A program made the position numbers and the translations under genes. This document shows, one piece after another, positions 12,301-23,736 of a DNA stretch of 64,000 nucleotides. Positions within the stretch are counted from its first letter, which is position 1. Each line of letters opens with the position of its first letter. The stretch lies in contig JAURVB010013582.1 in the NCBI GenBank assembly GCA_033002965.1, positions 1 to 64,000 of the forward strand, written 5' to 3'. Source of the stretch: Piper betle. Taxonomy: Eukaryota; Streptophyta; Magnoliopsida; Piperales; Piperaceae. The notes under the pieces were generated by a model. That model searched no databases and was not told the DNA's origin. It saw nothing but the letters and a program-made list of their open reading frames with translations.

Positions 12301-15285
12301 CACTGCAAGAGCATCTGAAAGCAAAGATACTGCCAGCCAAACTTGCATGCAAATTTGGTGGGCAGCCATTGCTAGGGGACCTTGACGGGCAGCCATTGAC
12401 GTTCCCAGGGTTATAGAAGCAAGCACCGACAAAGTTCTCCCTAAAAGTAATCCCCCTAAAACAAACGATAGGTTTAGATAACATTCAAAACAAAAACTCT
12501 GGCCACTTGTAAATAGGTATTGCTCCAATACTAAGTAGAAACATCATAGCTTTTTCTACTATGTATGAAAAATAATAGTTGGAAAGAGGAAAAGAAAGAA
12601 GGGGAGATGCAGTCATGACATGTGGCTAAAGTTCATAAGCTGAAAAGTGCAAGAGATGTAGAATTGAATAAATACCATTTTTATATCATTTTAAGACTTA
12701 CCTGACTTCATATAACCACCAAACTCCAGGTCCTCCAGATTGGGTGGCAACAATACTGCCCTTTTATTGAGTAACCAAATGAGCATAAAAAATGTGATGT
12801 ATCTTCAGAAAAAGCAAAAAAGGATGAGTCCACTTAAAAAAGAAAGGATGAATTCCCTCAAAAAAGTTGTGTTTTAAGTTTTATGTGATCAATACTCATG
12901 AATCATATGTCAGTTAATTATCATAAGAATCCAAAAACAGAAGATATCCAAATATCTTGTCAATTAGAAGATCAACTAGTGTCCAGAAACGTCAAAGTAG
13001 ACATTCAATCTAGGAAACGCAGAATTACACGCATAAATCAAATTTCCAATGCAGTAAATATGGTCATAAATTAATAGAAGTACTCAACATACTGTGATGC
13101 AACAGTAGCAAGAGCAGCACCAGCTGTTCCTAAGTTGAAGTAATGAATTAGAATGGGGAGTAATACCACAGCAGAAAGATTTCCTATTCCTGTAAAACAA
13201 TAAATATTGCATTAGTAAAGAGTTAATGATCATGAATCATAATTCTTATACACTGATCATGTGTGAAACATCTTACTCCAAAAACTCATGCCCCCCCCCC
13301 CCCCGCCACCCACTTTCAACCACTTCGGTCGCCGCCCGCCGCCCGCCCCATGCCCCCGTCCCGCCGGCCGCCCCTGCCCCCGCCCCGCCGTTGCCCCTGC
13401 CCTGCCGGCCTCCCCTGCCCCCGCCGGCTGCCCCTGGCCCCCACCAGCCTGCCAGCCCATGCCCTCATCCCGCTGGCCGCCCCAGCCCCCGCCCCGCCCC
13501 GCCAGCGGGACTGGGGCATGGGCTGGCCCGCGGGCGGGGGCCAGGGGCGGGGGCAGGGGCGGCTGGCGGGATGGGGCCATGGGGCTGCCGACGGGCGGGG
13601 TCCGAGGGCGGCGACGGGAACGGCTGAAAGGGGGGTGTGATTGTGAGGGTTGATTATGGACCGTTAGATTAGATCCAACGGTCCACAAAGGGCAGTACAT
13701 ATGCGCTGCCAAAATAGGCAACATGTAAAACCAAAAAACGAATCAGAAGCTTGGCAGAAGTGGATTCTTCAGACAAATACATAATGATCATTGATGAGTA
13801 GCAAAAGTAATTACCCAACGTAAACAAAATTTAACAAAAGAAGTTAAGATGTGCATATCAGGAACAAAAGTAAATTCAGTCATATATTTTAGAAGAATAC
13901 ATGCCTATGCATAATACAGGTGTCTTGGTATCTTTGAATCCTTGGAAAACACCCTGGATAGCCAAAGAAATGACAACTGCAGGAGCCCCTAGAGCTCTTA
14001 AAGCAAGAAATTTTTGTGCAGGAATGAGCATGGGTGAAGCCTACACATAAAGGAAATGTCATAAATCCCTCCTTAAGAACAAATAAAATCACATGCATAT
14101 ATGGTATAAACCCCTCCTCAGCCAAGATGAAATATTGTTGATAATATGTATAAATAGTATAAGCTAAACAAAAATTCATTAAGCTGTTCGAAACATATAT
14201 TAGATAAGCTTTATATCCACTGCGTACAGATGAACCCCCATCAGGTTGATAAATGATCCTGCCCCATAGTACAAGCCCGCAGCTTCAACTATACCAATTC
14301 CGGAAGCTAAAAGTAAGGCACTAGAAACTGATCGTAGCTGCATCCTCTTCCCTACATCTACAGAATTTCCAATTTCCTTAATCTCCTCATCAGAATTAGA
14401 ATCTGCTGACAAGACGGAAGCAATTGCAAATCGGACTTCATTTGAATGCAATGTGATGAATTGACCAGTTTAAGAATTTTTACCAGAAATTAAAAGAGAA
14501 TAAGTATTTTTTGCAATGTCTTCCGCCACAAAGGAGGTAGTAACACTGAGAAGAGGAATATTAAATAGTTTGGATATAATGTTAAAGATTGAAACGGAAA
14601 CACCAGCAGAAGCCAACTCAACTGGACCTGAAAGACAAAGTAGAAATTTTTTTTCAATTTTGTTTATACTAATACAGTACAAGATAATTGCATCGCCAAA
14701 ACTGTTGTATGGCATATAAAATGCTTATAGTTAAACAAGCAAATCTTGCATGAGAATGAAAGATCATAGAGGTATTTGAGTCACTGGTATAAGGAATTGA
14801 ATAACAGCTTGACACAGCATTTTGATCAATTAAGACTACTGAATTGCATTTGACAAACAACCTTTTAAGATCAACAAGTAGTCACAATTTTAAATAATGT
14901 CAAAAAAGGATAACAAACAAACATTACATGAGGTGACGAAATCAAGCCCTGATTGACAAAAGAAATGACGCAGCCTACATACAAGAAGTTCAAGTCAACA
15001 AAACAGGCACAGCTCTCTACTTAGCAAAAAGCTAGGCCAACCCAGTCGACAGTGCTTGTCGCCATCTTGTACTTAGTCATAAAGCAACTGTGGTTTACAT
15101 TGAATTGAATTAAATTGAAATGAGCATGACTGAGTAATAAGCCAGGTGTACCAATATATGCTGTTTCCATCAACAATGCTACTGGTTCAACAGCCTGTCC
15201 AACTTTGGCAGGCAAAGCAAGAGCTGTGAGATCACTAGTAACACTTCTAGCATGTGGCCCACGGATAGGATTCCCAACTAGTTCA
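9329..15285 (-). CDS. DTX45: MATE transporter, DETOXIFICATION 45-like (5' exon not found)
   Basis: A multi-exon MATE antiporter gene, close by memory to the plastid-targeted DTX45/EDS5-like branch. Exons that join in phase, 5' to 3': 15,152-15,285 (LALPAKVGQAVEP, METAYIG); 14,484-14,637; 14,221-14,405; 13,905-14,040 (QGVFQGFKDTKTP); 13,093-13,189; 12,702-12,802; then a block of 164, 72 and 117 nt (10,432-10,595, 10,277-10,348, 10,042-10,158 in the unit nearest the 3' end); 9,860-9,955 (FVCASQPINALAF); 9,640-9,761; and 9,329-9,392, ending GPWWFLHQD and stop at 9,329-9,331. The 164/72/117 block is present three times, as described in the tandem-repeat entry. The first exon with the transit peptide is not visible upstream of 15,285. 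The 'RLG' usual after METAYIG is absent, perhaps a missed micro-exon. The intron after 13,905 seems to use a GC donor. Whether the gene is functional is uncertain. Confidence 0.8.
9889..12678 (-). repeat. Three tandem copies of a 930-bp MATE exon block
   Basis: Units 9,889-10,818, 10,819-11,748 and 11,749-12,678 repeat at an exact 930-base spacing. Units 2 and 3 look identical. Unit 1 differs from them by three substitutions around 10,421-10,437. Each unit holds complete MATE exons of 164, 72 and 117 nt plus the first part of the 96-nt exon, which is complete only in unit 1. The junctions fall inside an intron on one side and inside the 96-nt exon on the other. This is either a very young duplication or an assembly artefact. 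Confidence 0.95.
13287..13720 (-). repeat. C/G-rich hairpin element inside a MATE intron
   Basis: Lies in the intron 13,190-13,904. It starts with a 14-base run of C, continues as a C-rich tract that changes to G-rich near 13,500, then a hairpin at 13,658-13,684 (GGACCGTT...AACGGTCC) and 'tgcgctgcc'. The same features recur at 19.0 kb and 22.2-23.2 kb. The long open frames across it come from base composition, not genes. Confidence 0.6.
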
Positions 15286-18061
15286 CTGTAGAAACATCAA
15301 GCCAGAATAAGATAACTAAAAGGATGAGCAAACAGATATTGAGCCAGACATTTTTAAGCTAAGAGAAAATTCAGATGTGAAGATTTAGACATCATAGCAA
15401 AGATTGAGCATTTGTCTGGGAGTACATGGCAAGACAAAATTCGGAATGAGAAAGTTTCAATATTAACGGAAAAAAGAGCATGCATCATAGTTGAAGAGCA
15501 ACTTCTTATTTTCAAGAGAACGTGTAGAAGTCATCAATGTGATGATGCACGTATGGTTCAGCACAAAATAAGCAAAACTCTTTCATACGGTCCAGAAGAG
15601 TCAAGATAAAAACAATCAAATGAAAAGTTTTGTATGACCTAAGGTGTTATACTTTTGATTTACCTAAGGTGTGATACTTTTGATTTCTATTCTTTATATT
15701 ATTGATATACATTTTTTACCCTTATTTTTAATAGATATCATAAGTAAGCCTTGTGTCAGTTAACTTCGAAAGTTTTCATTCATACATGCCTTATACATGA
15801 ATCCCAACATCAATTACTTGGAATGAGGTGGATGATGATGCATCAAATATATAACACGATGTTTAGATTATGTAACTATCCCTGACTGCCACTAATCTGA
15901 GGTTGGAGCTTTGTTTTTTATTGCGTATTCAGTTGTATTAATTTAAGCTTCTCAATGTGATCTTTGATTTTCCCCCTCCCTTTTTTGCTTTTGATAGATC
16001 CTTGAGAGATGTTCCCTTGTTCATGGTGCCATCTTCATACTCAGGTAATTGTTGTTACTTTTCATAGTTGATAATTTTGTGCCTTGTTAATCTTTTCCAT
16101 TCATTATAATTCTTTAGCGGCATGTCTATTGTATGTTTGTATAGCTAGGACCTCTGTCAGGATGTAGCAAGGAAAGAACCAAAGTATTTGCACATGCCTT
16201 AAGACTACTTTTTCTAGATACGCTTGCAACCTCATGGAAGCGAATTCTGTCCTTAGTTTTGGTTTTAGATCTTAACTCCTGGTTTAAAAAACTGTCAGCA
16301 TGATGACAATTTGGAAATCCTACTTCAGAAATCTTATATCCGGAGTTCTCTTTCAGCAAGGGTTTTCTTTATATTTTCTTATTTATTTTAGTGCTATTAT
16401 GAAGATGATCAATTTTGGCTTTTTCTGTGTTTTGCCTATTAATATTGGCCAACCCAAACATTGCAATAGGTTTTTGTTCCTCTTTGATTAAATGAAGTTC
16501 TCTCCTTTTCTTCTAATTCTTGTACTACGGATTATTTTTTTATTTTTTTGGAGCTAATCCCTTATTACATCTGCTTGAGCTATTCTTGTGGTTGAGAAGA
16601 TTTAGGCTTTATCTAAAATGACTAGCTAGCCACTACAACAACCACTTCTTAGCATTTATCAAGATTACAAATCATATCCATTACAAATGTGGGACTATTC
16701 TCAAGATTACAAACCATATCCATTACAAATGTGGGACTATTCTCAACACTTCCGTGCATTTGCAAGGCAGTTAAACTCCTTAGCATAGAAAGTGGATCTT
16801 TTTGTGTCTTGTAGAGCCTAGGTAAACTGGATCTTCTTTGCCACTTATTGGGTTTTAACAAACTTCTGCACCTCTATTGGGCTTGCCACTTGAGGCTTTA
16901 ACAAATGTCCACATCACTTATTGATCTTCATTTTTTTTTTACACAAACAGGGGTGTGTGAGCCCATGAATTGGTGGCTCTGATACTATGATAAGATTTGA
17001 GCCTTATCCAAAATGACTAGCTAGCCACCAAGGTAACTCACCTCTTAGTATTTATTAAGATCACAACTTATATTCATTACAGCTGCGGGACTATTCTCAA
17101 TAGTGGTGAATACTCTAATTGTTTGGCTTTGAAGTTGTGCATGAAATTAAATTAATCTGCTCATGAAACAAACCTTTGCGTCAATATCCCTTTATCTTAG
17201 GGAAGCATATTTGTCAATGTTCTGTTCTTGAGTCAAGATATGCTAGTCCTGCATGCAGCCTGTTGACGGTGGTATTTGCCCTTTTTTCACTGTTACTTGT
17301 GTATACTTGACATGTGAGGACTGGCTGTCTTTTAGCGTTCGTATGTTCTTTCATAGAGTTTGTATTCACTTGAAGCCTTCTGAAGTTGAACATAATATTC
17401 AATGGAGCATTATCTTGACAAAACGTATTTTATTGCATTTGATTTGATTACTTTTAAATTCGTTGTGGATTTTATTTTCATTTGCAGATTGGAGACGAAG
17501 GAGAAGCTTTGAAGAGATGATCCGCTCATGAGGTGGATGAATGAGTTTGAATAGTGATACTGTTTCCAATTTCAAGTGTTTTATGTAGAACAACTTTGCT
17601 TATAAACTTAGCTGCCTGGAAGTTGATGATGTTTGCAAAGTTCAAATGTTGCAACTTACAAGTGGCTTTTAATGGTTTCTACTCCTTATTTATTTCTAAA
17701 AATATCGAATGGTTCTGCTAAATTTTAAATACTATGGATGCTGCACTTCATTCACATTCAATTGCAAGCCCCTTGATGTTGGATTTTATAATTGAAGATT
17801 TGAAATGCCTTGCGACATTCTCAATACTTGATAATGATGGGGTACCCGGTTTCTTTAATTTGGTCTTCTTATTGCTTAGATCCTCTGACTGCCTGATTAT
17901 GGATAATACTTATGTAAACATGCTTTTAAGTCGCTTCTTTGGCTACCTAATGGTGGATAGTTTTCAGTGCCTCCTAATTACACCCTGCATGGCTTTTTAA
18001 TGCATCACTTGGGGATGATCCAACCATTTAACTTCGGTTGTATAATATATATATATATATG
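15286..18061. other. Intergenic region; possible orphan exon pair on plus strand
   Basis: No complete gene is seen. On the plus strand, a segment at about 16,000-16,044 bounded by 'ttttgatag' and a GT donor reads ILERCSLVHGAIFILR. A segment from 17,489 after 'tttgcag' continues in phase with LETKEKL and a stop. I do not recognise this peptide, and two short segments are weak evidence. Upstream near 15,630-15,690 a 28-base phrase with 'ctaaggtgt' is repeated. The TRIM at 16.6-17.1 kb lies between the two segments. Confidence 0.3.
16597..17103 (-). mobile_element. TRIM-like element (short LTRs plus Met-tRNA-type PBS)
   Basis: Two similar direct repeats flank a short non-coding core: about 16,597-16,743 and 16,989-17,103, sharing 'aaaatgactagctagccac' and 'gggactattctcaa'. 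Next to the right repeat, at about 16,970-16,982, lies GGTGGCTCTGATACTA. Read on the minus strand this is TAGTATCAGAGCC, one base off the standard TGGTATCAGAGC primer-binding site. The left repeat has an internal 42-base tandem duplication. With no coding capacity, it fits a terminal-repeat retrotransposon in miniature on the minus strand. Confidence 0.65.
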
Positions 18062-19015
18062 AGACCCGTTACTCTGCGCCATAGTTGGAAAAATCGGAAT
18101 TAAAATCGAAATCGATTTTCGAAGGAAACACTGAATCGGATCGAATCAATCTAAATCAGTTAAAGATTGGTTTAATTGAATTGGTCTAAATCGGTCATAT
18201 ATAATAATTTAATAACTAATAATATAAATATATAAAAGTTAGTTATTGATATAACTTTGATATTATTGTGTGTATTATGTTTTATGATATTTTTTAATAT
18301 TTTTTGGATTTTTTGAATTATTTAGAATTAGTTATTATTTTTAACTCGAGTTGGAGACGAGTCAACTTTTCATTACGAGAACGCCACCACTATATTTCTT
18401 TCCCCGTTCACTCTCCTGACGCGCCCCGCTCCTTTACCCCCACCTTCGCCTCCCTGCTAGCCCCGCCCCGCCCCGCCCAAGCCCCCCTTGGCATCCCGTG
18501 CCCCACCCCGCCACCCGCTTCCCTCGTCGGCTCAGACCGTCCCCCGCTCACCTCTCGACCGCCACCTCCGGCTGCCGTTCCGCCGCCGCCCCACCCCGCC
18601 TCCCCCGCCGGCCCTGCCCCTTCCCCCCATGCGCCCCCTGCCCCGCCCCACCACCCCCTTCCCCCATCGGCCCTGACCGTCCCCGCGCACCTCGCCGCTG
18701 CAACCTCCAGTTGCCGTTCCGCTGCCTCCCTGCCCCGTCCGCCTCCCGCCACCGGCCCCGCCCCATTTCTCCTTGCTTCGCCCCGCCACCCCCTTCCCCT
18801 GTCGCTTCACCGCACGTCCTCCCCCCACCCCGTCCCCCGTCGCTCCGCAACTCAACTCAGTTGGAATTGGCTCGACTCGGTCAGAATCGGCTTGACTTGT
18901 TCGAATCGGCGATTTACCCACTTTTCTGGATCGGAAACCTTCCGATCCAATTTAAATCGGCTAATTCTGAGTGGAATCGGTCAACTTTGCCAACACTGCT
19001 CTGCGCAAGAGGTAA
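18062..19015. mobile_element. TIR-like element rich in AATCGG words with a C-rich core
   Basis: The left end ('ctctgcgccatagttgg' then AATCGG-like words) and the right end (AATCGG words then 'gccaacactgctctgcgc') are imperfect inverted repeats. The interior from 18,400 to 18,860 is a C-rich tract of 'ccccgcc' and 'cacccgc' words, open in several frames only because of composition. The flanks repeat 'aatcgg', 'atcgga' and similar words at short spacing. It is probably a non-autonomous DNA element; the class is not clear. Confidence 0.45.
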
Positions 19016-19039
19016 AGTACCTTCTCTGTGCCACAGATT

Positions 19040-19347
19040 AATATGGGCCGTCCGATTACAAGGATGGCCCAAATCTATTGGCTTTAAAAAAACCCGCCAC
19101 CGCTAGCGGACATGCCAGCCGCGGCCAGATTTGGCCACTGTCGGCCACATCCGGCCGCGGGCGGCCTTGTGTGGCCATCCACCGGCTGGACATGGCCAGC
19201 CGTGGTCAGATCGGGCAGTGGTCGTGGCCGGCTCCGCCCTACCCCGCCCCGCCCCCTCCGCCAGCCCCCTACGCTGGCCTCTGCCCGCCCGCCCGCCCGC
19301 CCACCCCCCTCCGCCTGCCCCCGACTCGCCCCCTCACCCTCCGCCTG
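19040..19347. repeat. C-rich hairpin element, left part (split by solo LTR)
   Basis: A hairpin at 19,045-19,070 (GGGCCGTCC...GGATGGCCC) is followed by Pro/Ala-coding C-rich sequence. The tract is interrupted at 19,348 by the LTR and resumes with the same character at 22,181. Open frames here are compositional. Confidence 0.5.
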
Positions 19348-22180
19348 TGTAACACCCCGTTTCGGCTCACCCGTGAACCGACCCGGAAATGTCATCTGCG
19401 ACCGAACCGTTCGCTAATCTACTGGGTTCAGTTAAGCCGACCTGGATCTGCCCTCAGTGTCTCAAGATGGAGATTCAAACATGAAATGCATGGATGAGAT
19501 GCGTGGGTTCTAACGTAGTCCTACATGCATGCTATGATGTGCAAGCAAAACAAAACCATGCAACGGCAAGAAATTTTTAATTAAAAATTGTCCACAACAA
19601 GGGTATATAAATATTTTATCAAAATATGATAAAACATGATAATCTACCGTAGCATTCATCATTATCTCTTTCGTTTCAATTGAACCGAGCCTGAACTCCA
19701 AACTCACTACTCATTCACATTTATCCATTCATTTCATATCAAGCAATTTATCTAAACAAACACATCAAAATTATCATTCACGTAGCAATAACACACCGTC
19801 ATTATAGATTACACGCGGCAGGTACATGTGTGCGCGGTTCCGTGCTGCTCCTCCGCAGTCCCGACAGCTTTCATCCCTCGCATTTCTCACCTACATATAT
19901 ATAGAAAAACCGTTAGTAACGAGTGTTACCGGCCCAAAAAATAACTAATATCAATCTGGCACAGGAGAGATAACTCTCCTGTTGAATGAAAACCATATAC
20001 TTCCTCAAGAACTCTCATCAGGGCACATATGGGAGCCGTCGCCCTCGGGTTGACAGCGTCCCCCTTTCTTTCTCATTCTCATACCTTGGCCATTTCTCTA
20101 TCGCTTCTCGCATCAAATCTCATTCCTTTCCGCCCTCTGCACCTTTAATATTACTACTGGCCTTGAGTACGAAGGCCGAGCACTCTCAGGCAGTCGCCTT
20201 TAGTACCCTTTGAAACCACAAGTTTAGACATGCACTGCAATGCGGTACCCGTAAACCTCCACACTTCTCCGGGTTTGAGGAACTCAAAGGTGGAGTTGTC
20301 AGGATCCCTCGGAAATGAAACGGCTTGTACACCATTCCAGAGCCCACTATCGACTCACACGTGCCCGCTCGCGTAGCACGGTAGTCGGATTTCCCTCATT
20401 CAATCTCTCACAAAAACGCGAAAACTATACATATATATAGGTCTGGGTTGGGATTCATACAATAGGCCCGAAGGCAACGTGAGTTGGATCTGAAGTTCGA
20501 AAACAAACTCGAGGGATCTCATCCTCGAGGGTTATTAATCCGGAAAATTGTTGGCTAAATGGCCCGAGTTAAGTGGGATCCGATAAAACGCCACTTAACA
20601 TGTTATGCACGTAATAAATCAAATCCACAATAGAATAGCGTAAAACAGAGAACGAGTCCTAAACGGACCTGGTAGAAGCTCCAAACGGGTCCACGCGCCT
20701 AGGCGGCGAGCTCCTACACCGTACCTACACAATCAAGCTAAAAACTAACGCCCGCATGATGAATCACACATCCTATAGCATGCACACACACTCAACACAA
20801 TCGCGCATCAATCAACACACATCAACCTATATCAATTCTAGCAAGTCTACTTAGGCTAGTTTGCATTAGATCATGATCATTACCTAGTTACCCTAATTAT
20901 TTTCTTAGCCTCCATTTTTAACACCACTCAATCAAACAAATTTCATATTTTATCCTTAATCAAATCTACATTTATATATATTATTATAACACAGAATTCA
21001 CCAATCTTAGAATGCAATTCTAATAATCAATACTTTCAAATAATTAAGTTAAAATAAATTATACCTCGCGTCGTCGAAAATCGGCGACGGCTAGGGTTTG
21101 AGTTTCGTGGCTCGAAACTCAAATTCGGCACCTAGCGGCGTCCAAAGTCCGATCAGATTGGACCGGGTGCGTTCGGCGGATGATCCGGCGAATTTCCCAC
21201 GAATCCAATTTTCTGGAGGTTTTCCGGCGAGTGTCGGCAGTTTTCCGGCGGATTCCAACGGTTTTCCGGCATGATTCGGGACGGGGCAATCAGGGTGTCT
21301 ATCGGCACCAGCTCGACGAGCTTGGTCCAATGGTGCTGTCAAACAGGGTAGCCGAGACGGCGATGGCTGTTGACGGCGGCGTCGAAAATGGGTGGCGGCG
21401 GCAGCGTGCTCCGATCGGGGCTACGGCCGACCTCGACGGCGGTCGGGATGATGGGGGAAACGTCGGCGACGGCGAGGGGGTGAGACTGGTGGTCACAGTG
21501 GCGGCGACGGTGACCGAACGGCGGCGGAATCCGGCCTGGAGTGGTGACGGCCGAGGCGGCCTCGTGGCGTCGCGGCGGCGCGCTGGCAAGCGATTGGTGG
21601 CCGGGGTTGGTCGTGGCGGCACGACGACGGCACGGCAAGGCATGGGGCGTCGATCGGAGGCAGAGCGGCTTCGGCGGCGGCGATGGGTTTAGGGAGGGTA
21701 AGTGTTGGGAGGGAGAAGAATACCCTCAATGGCAGTTTCGTAAATAAGTATTGACTCGATTCCTACTAGAATCAAAATAATAACTAGTTCGTAATAAATT
21801 CTAAAAAAATCTAGACAAATATGGAAAAATTCCATAAAATAAAACAAACACAACAACATCCAAATGGCATGCTCTATAACTAATAACCCACCCGAATATA
21901 ATCCAACGCGTCCTAATACGTTATTCGGCCTAAAACTATTTTTCCGATCAAACCTATAAAAAGAAAAAATACTGCATACTTTCATATATTCTGATAACTC
22001 ATATCTCACCATCTTCTCGACGTTATCATCATATATTCAGGTACACCTGACTCTCATCGCTCATAACTCACGGCTGGCCTCGACTCAGCACGCGGTTCAT
22101 GAAACTGACTCGACTTGAACCAACGGTTGAATCGACTGGTTCGGTAATATAAAACCCTGACTCGAGTCACGGGTTTTACA
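19348..22180 (+). mobile_element. Solo LTR, about 2.83 kb, with near-perfect target-site duplication
   Basis: Starts TGTAACACCCCG and ends CGGGTTTTACA, with the TG...CA ends expected of an LTR. It is flanked by gcctg (19,343-19,347) and gcttg (22,181-22,185), a five-base target-site duplication with one mismatch. No internal pol sequence follows, so it is a solo LTR left by recombination. The GC-rich stretch near 21,180-21,700 (repeated 'ttttccggcg' words) is non-coding LTR sequence despite open frames. Divergent inverted fragments of the same family lie at 1-1,560. Confidence 0.75.
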
Positions 22181-23165
22181 GCTTGCCCCCCCCTCACCCC
22201 CTCCCCCTCCACCCCTCCCCCCTCGCACCCTACTGCTCCACCCACCCCCCTCTCCCCCTCCGCCCCCTTCTCTCACCCCGCCCCAGCCCCGACTTCGCCA
22301 CCCCTACCCTCCCTCCCCTGCCCTAGCTTTGCTGCTGCTTGCTCGCCCCCTCCCCTCCCAGCTCATCCCCGATCTGTCCGTCCCCCATCTCCGCCTCCGC
22401 TTGCCTGCCTCCTCCACCTTCCACCTCCACCGGCACGCCCCCCCACCCCCAGCCCATCCCCCCCCCCCTCCTGCCCCACCCGGCCTGTCATGGCCAGAAT
22501 TCGGCCACCGGCAAAAGAGGGAGGAGGATGATTTTTTATCTAATTTGGGCCGTCTGATAACAACGACGGCCTAGATTAGATCTTGGGGCAAGAAAATTTT
22601 CCTGCCGATTGCTTAAGAAATCTTTTGGCCGCTGGATCTGATCGAACGGCCCAGCTCCTATTTCCCCGCCCCTTGCCCCCGGCCCACAGCCCCCTGCCAC
22701 CGGCCTGTCCTCCCCCGCCCTAGCCCGGTCCCCCCTCCTGCCCCGCCCGGCCTGCCGTGGCCGGAATCCGGCCACCAGCAAAAGAGGGAGGAGGATGATT
22801 TTTTTATATCTAATTTGGGCCGTCTGATCACAACGACGACCTAGATTATATCTTGGGGCCGGAAATTTTTCCAACCCATTGCTTAAGAAAACTTTTTCCT
22901 CTACTATGTGCTGCCCTTTCTTGGGGTGGAGGCGCCGCGGTTGCTGGCGGGGGCGGTGAGGGACGACGACTACTGGAGGGGCCGGGGGTGGACTTGGCTG
23001 GGGGTGGGACGGGGTTGGGGCTGGGGGCAGGGAGGCACCGAGGGGGCGGCTTGAACAGCGGGAGGGGGGGGCGGGAAAGGGTAAAAGTGTGTGGGCCGTT
23101 GGATTTTTTCATCCAACGGCCCACATTTAATAAGCTACTATGCGCTGCCAAACAAGGCAGCGGAT
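22181..23165. repeat. C-rich hairpin elements, right part, with a direct repeat
   Basis: Resumes the C-rich tract interrupted by the solo LTR. Two direct copies at about 22,469-22,616 and 22,737-22,888 share 'cggccacc', 'gcaaaagagggaggagg', 'aatttgggccgtctgat' and 'attgcttaagaaa'. A G-rich tract follows (22,915-23,090). Then comes a hairpin at 23,092-23,123 (GGGCCGTTGGAT...ATCCAACGGCCC) and 'tatgcgctgcc'. The same layout occurs in the MATE intron at 13.3 kb. Confidence 0.55.
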
Positions 23166-23736
23166 AGGTTATTATCAATGGACGGTGCTCTCCCTTAGCA
23201 CACTAGAAATGATAGTTTCGGTTTGCAGGAAAATGTTTTTTCTTAAGCATGTCTATAATTCCTCTGATTCCTGCCTATGCCATGGCTGCTTAGATATAAG
23301 CCCATTCTTAGCGGGCGTGTTTTTTTCCGCGTGAGTAGCAGGCCCATTATATCGACACGAGCCTATAATTAAGTTATAATCGCCGACTTAAACAACTCAT
23401 GTGGATGGTCAGGGATGGGAATTAAATGCACTACAACAATGTGCCATAATCAAGCCAATTTAGAGTACCGAAGAAAAGGTCGCTGGGATTGTCGAGACCC
23501 TCGATTTGCACTGTGAAACAGGATGGTACAGGACATTTTATTGGTCAATCATTGTCCAAAAGATAGTTAATCTCTTGTTCCAGAGATGAGGGGTACTTGG
23601 GATATTTGGCTGGTGTGTTATTATGCAATAAACCTTGTAGCTTTACGTTTTACTAAGTTAGAAACTAATGCCACCCGCGACCCATGTCTTTTTTTATTTA
23701 AAAGTGCCGCTTTATAAAGAGGACGATCACACGTAA

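Noticed and set aside
9889..12678. Considered as a satellite or CRISPR-like array
   Set aside because: The 930-base unit contains MATE exons and introns; it is a gene-internal tandem duplication.
13226..13724. Several overlapping Pro/Ala- or Gly/Arg-rich open frames
   Set aside because: They arise from the C-rich and G-rich tract, in most frames on both strands, inside a MATE intron.
18304..19497. Open frames of up to 245 codons, Pro-rich
   Set aside because: Compositional; they cross an element with inverted-repeat ends and the start of a solo LTR.
21180..21692. 170-codon open frame and antisense partners
   Set aside because: Lies inside the solo LTR; no recognisable protein domain.
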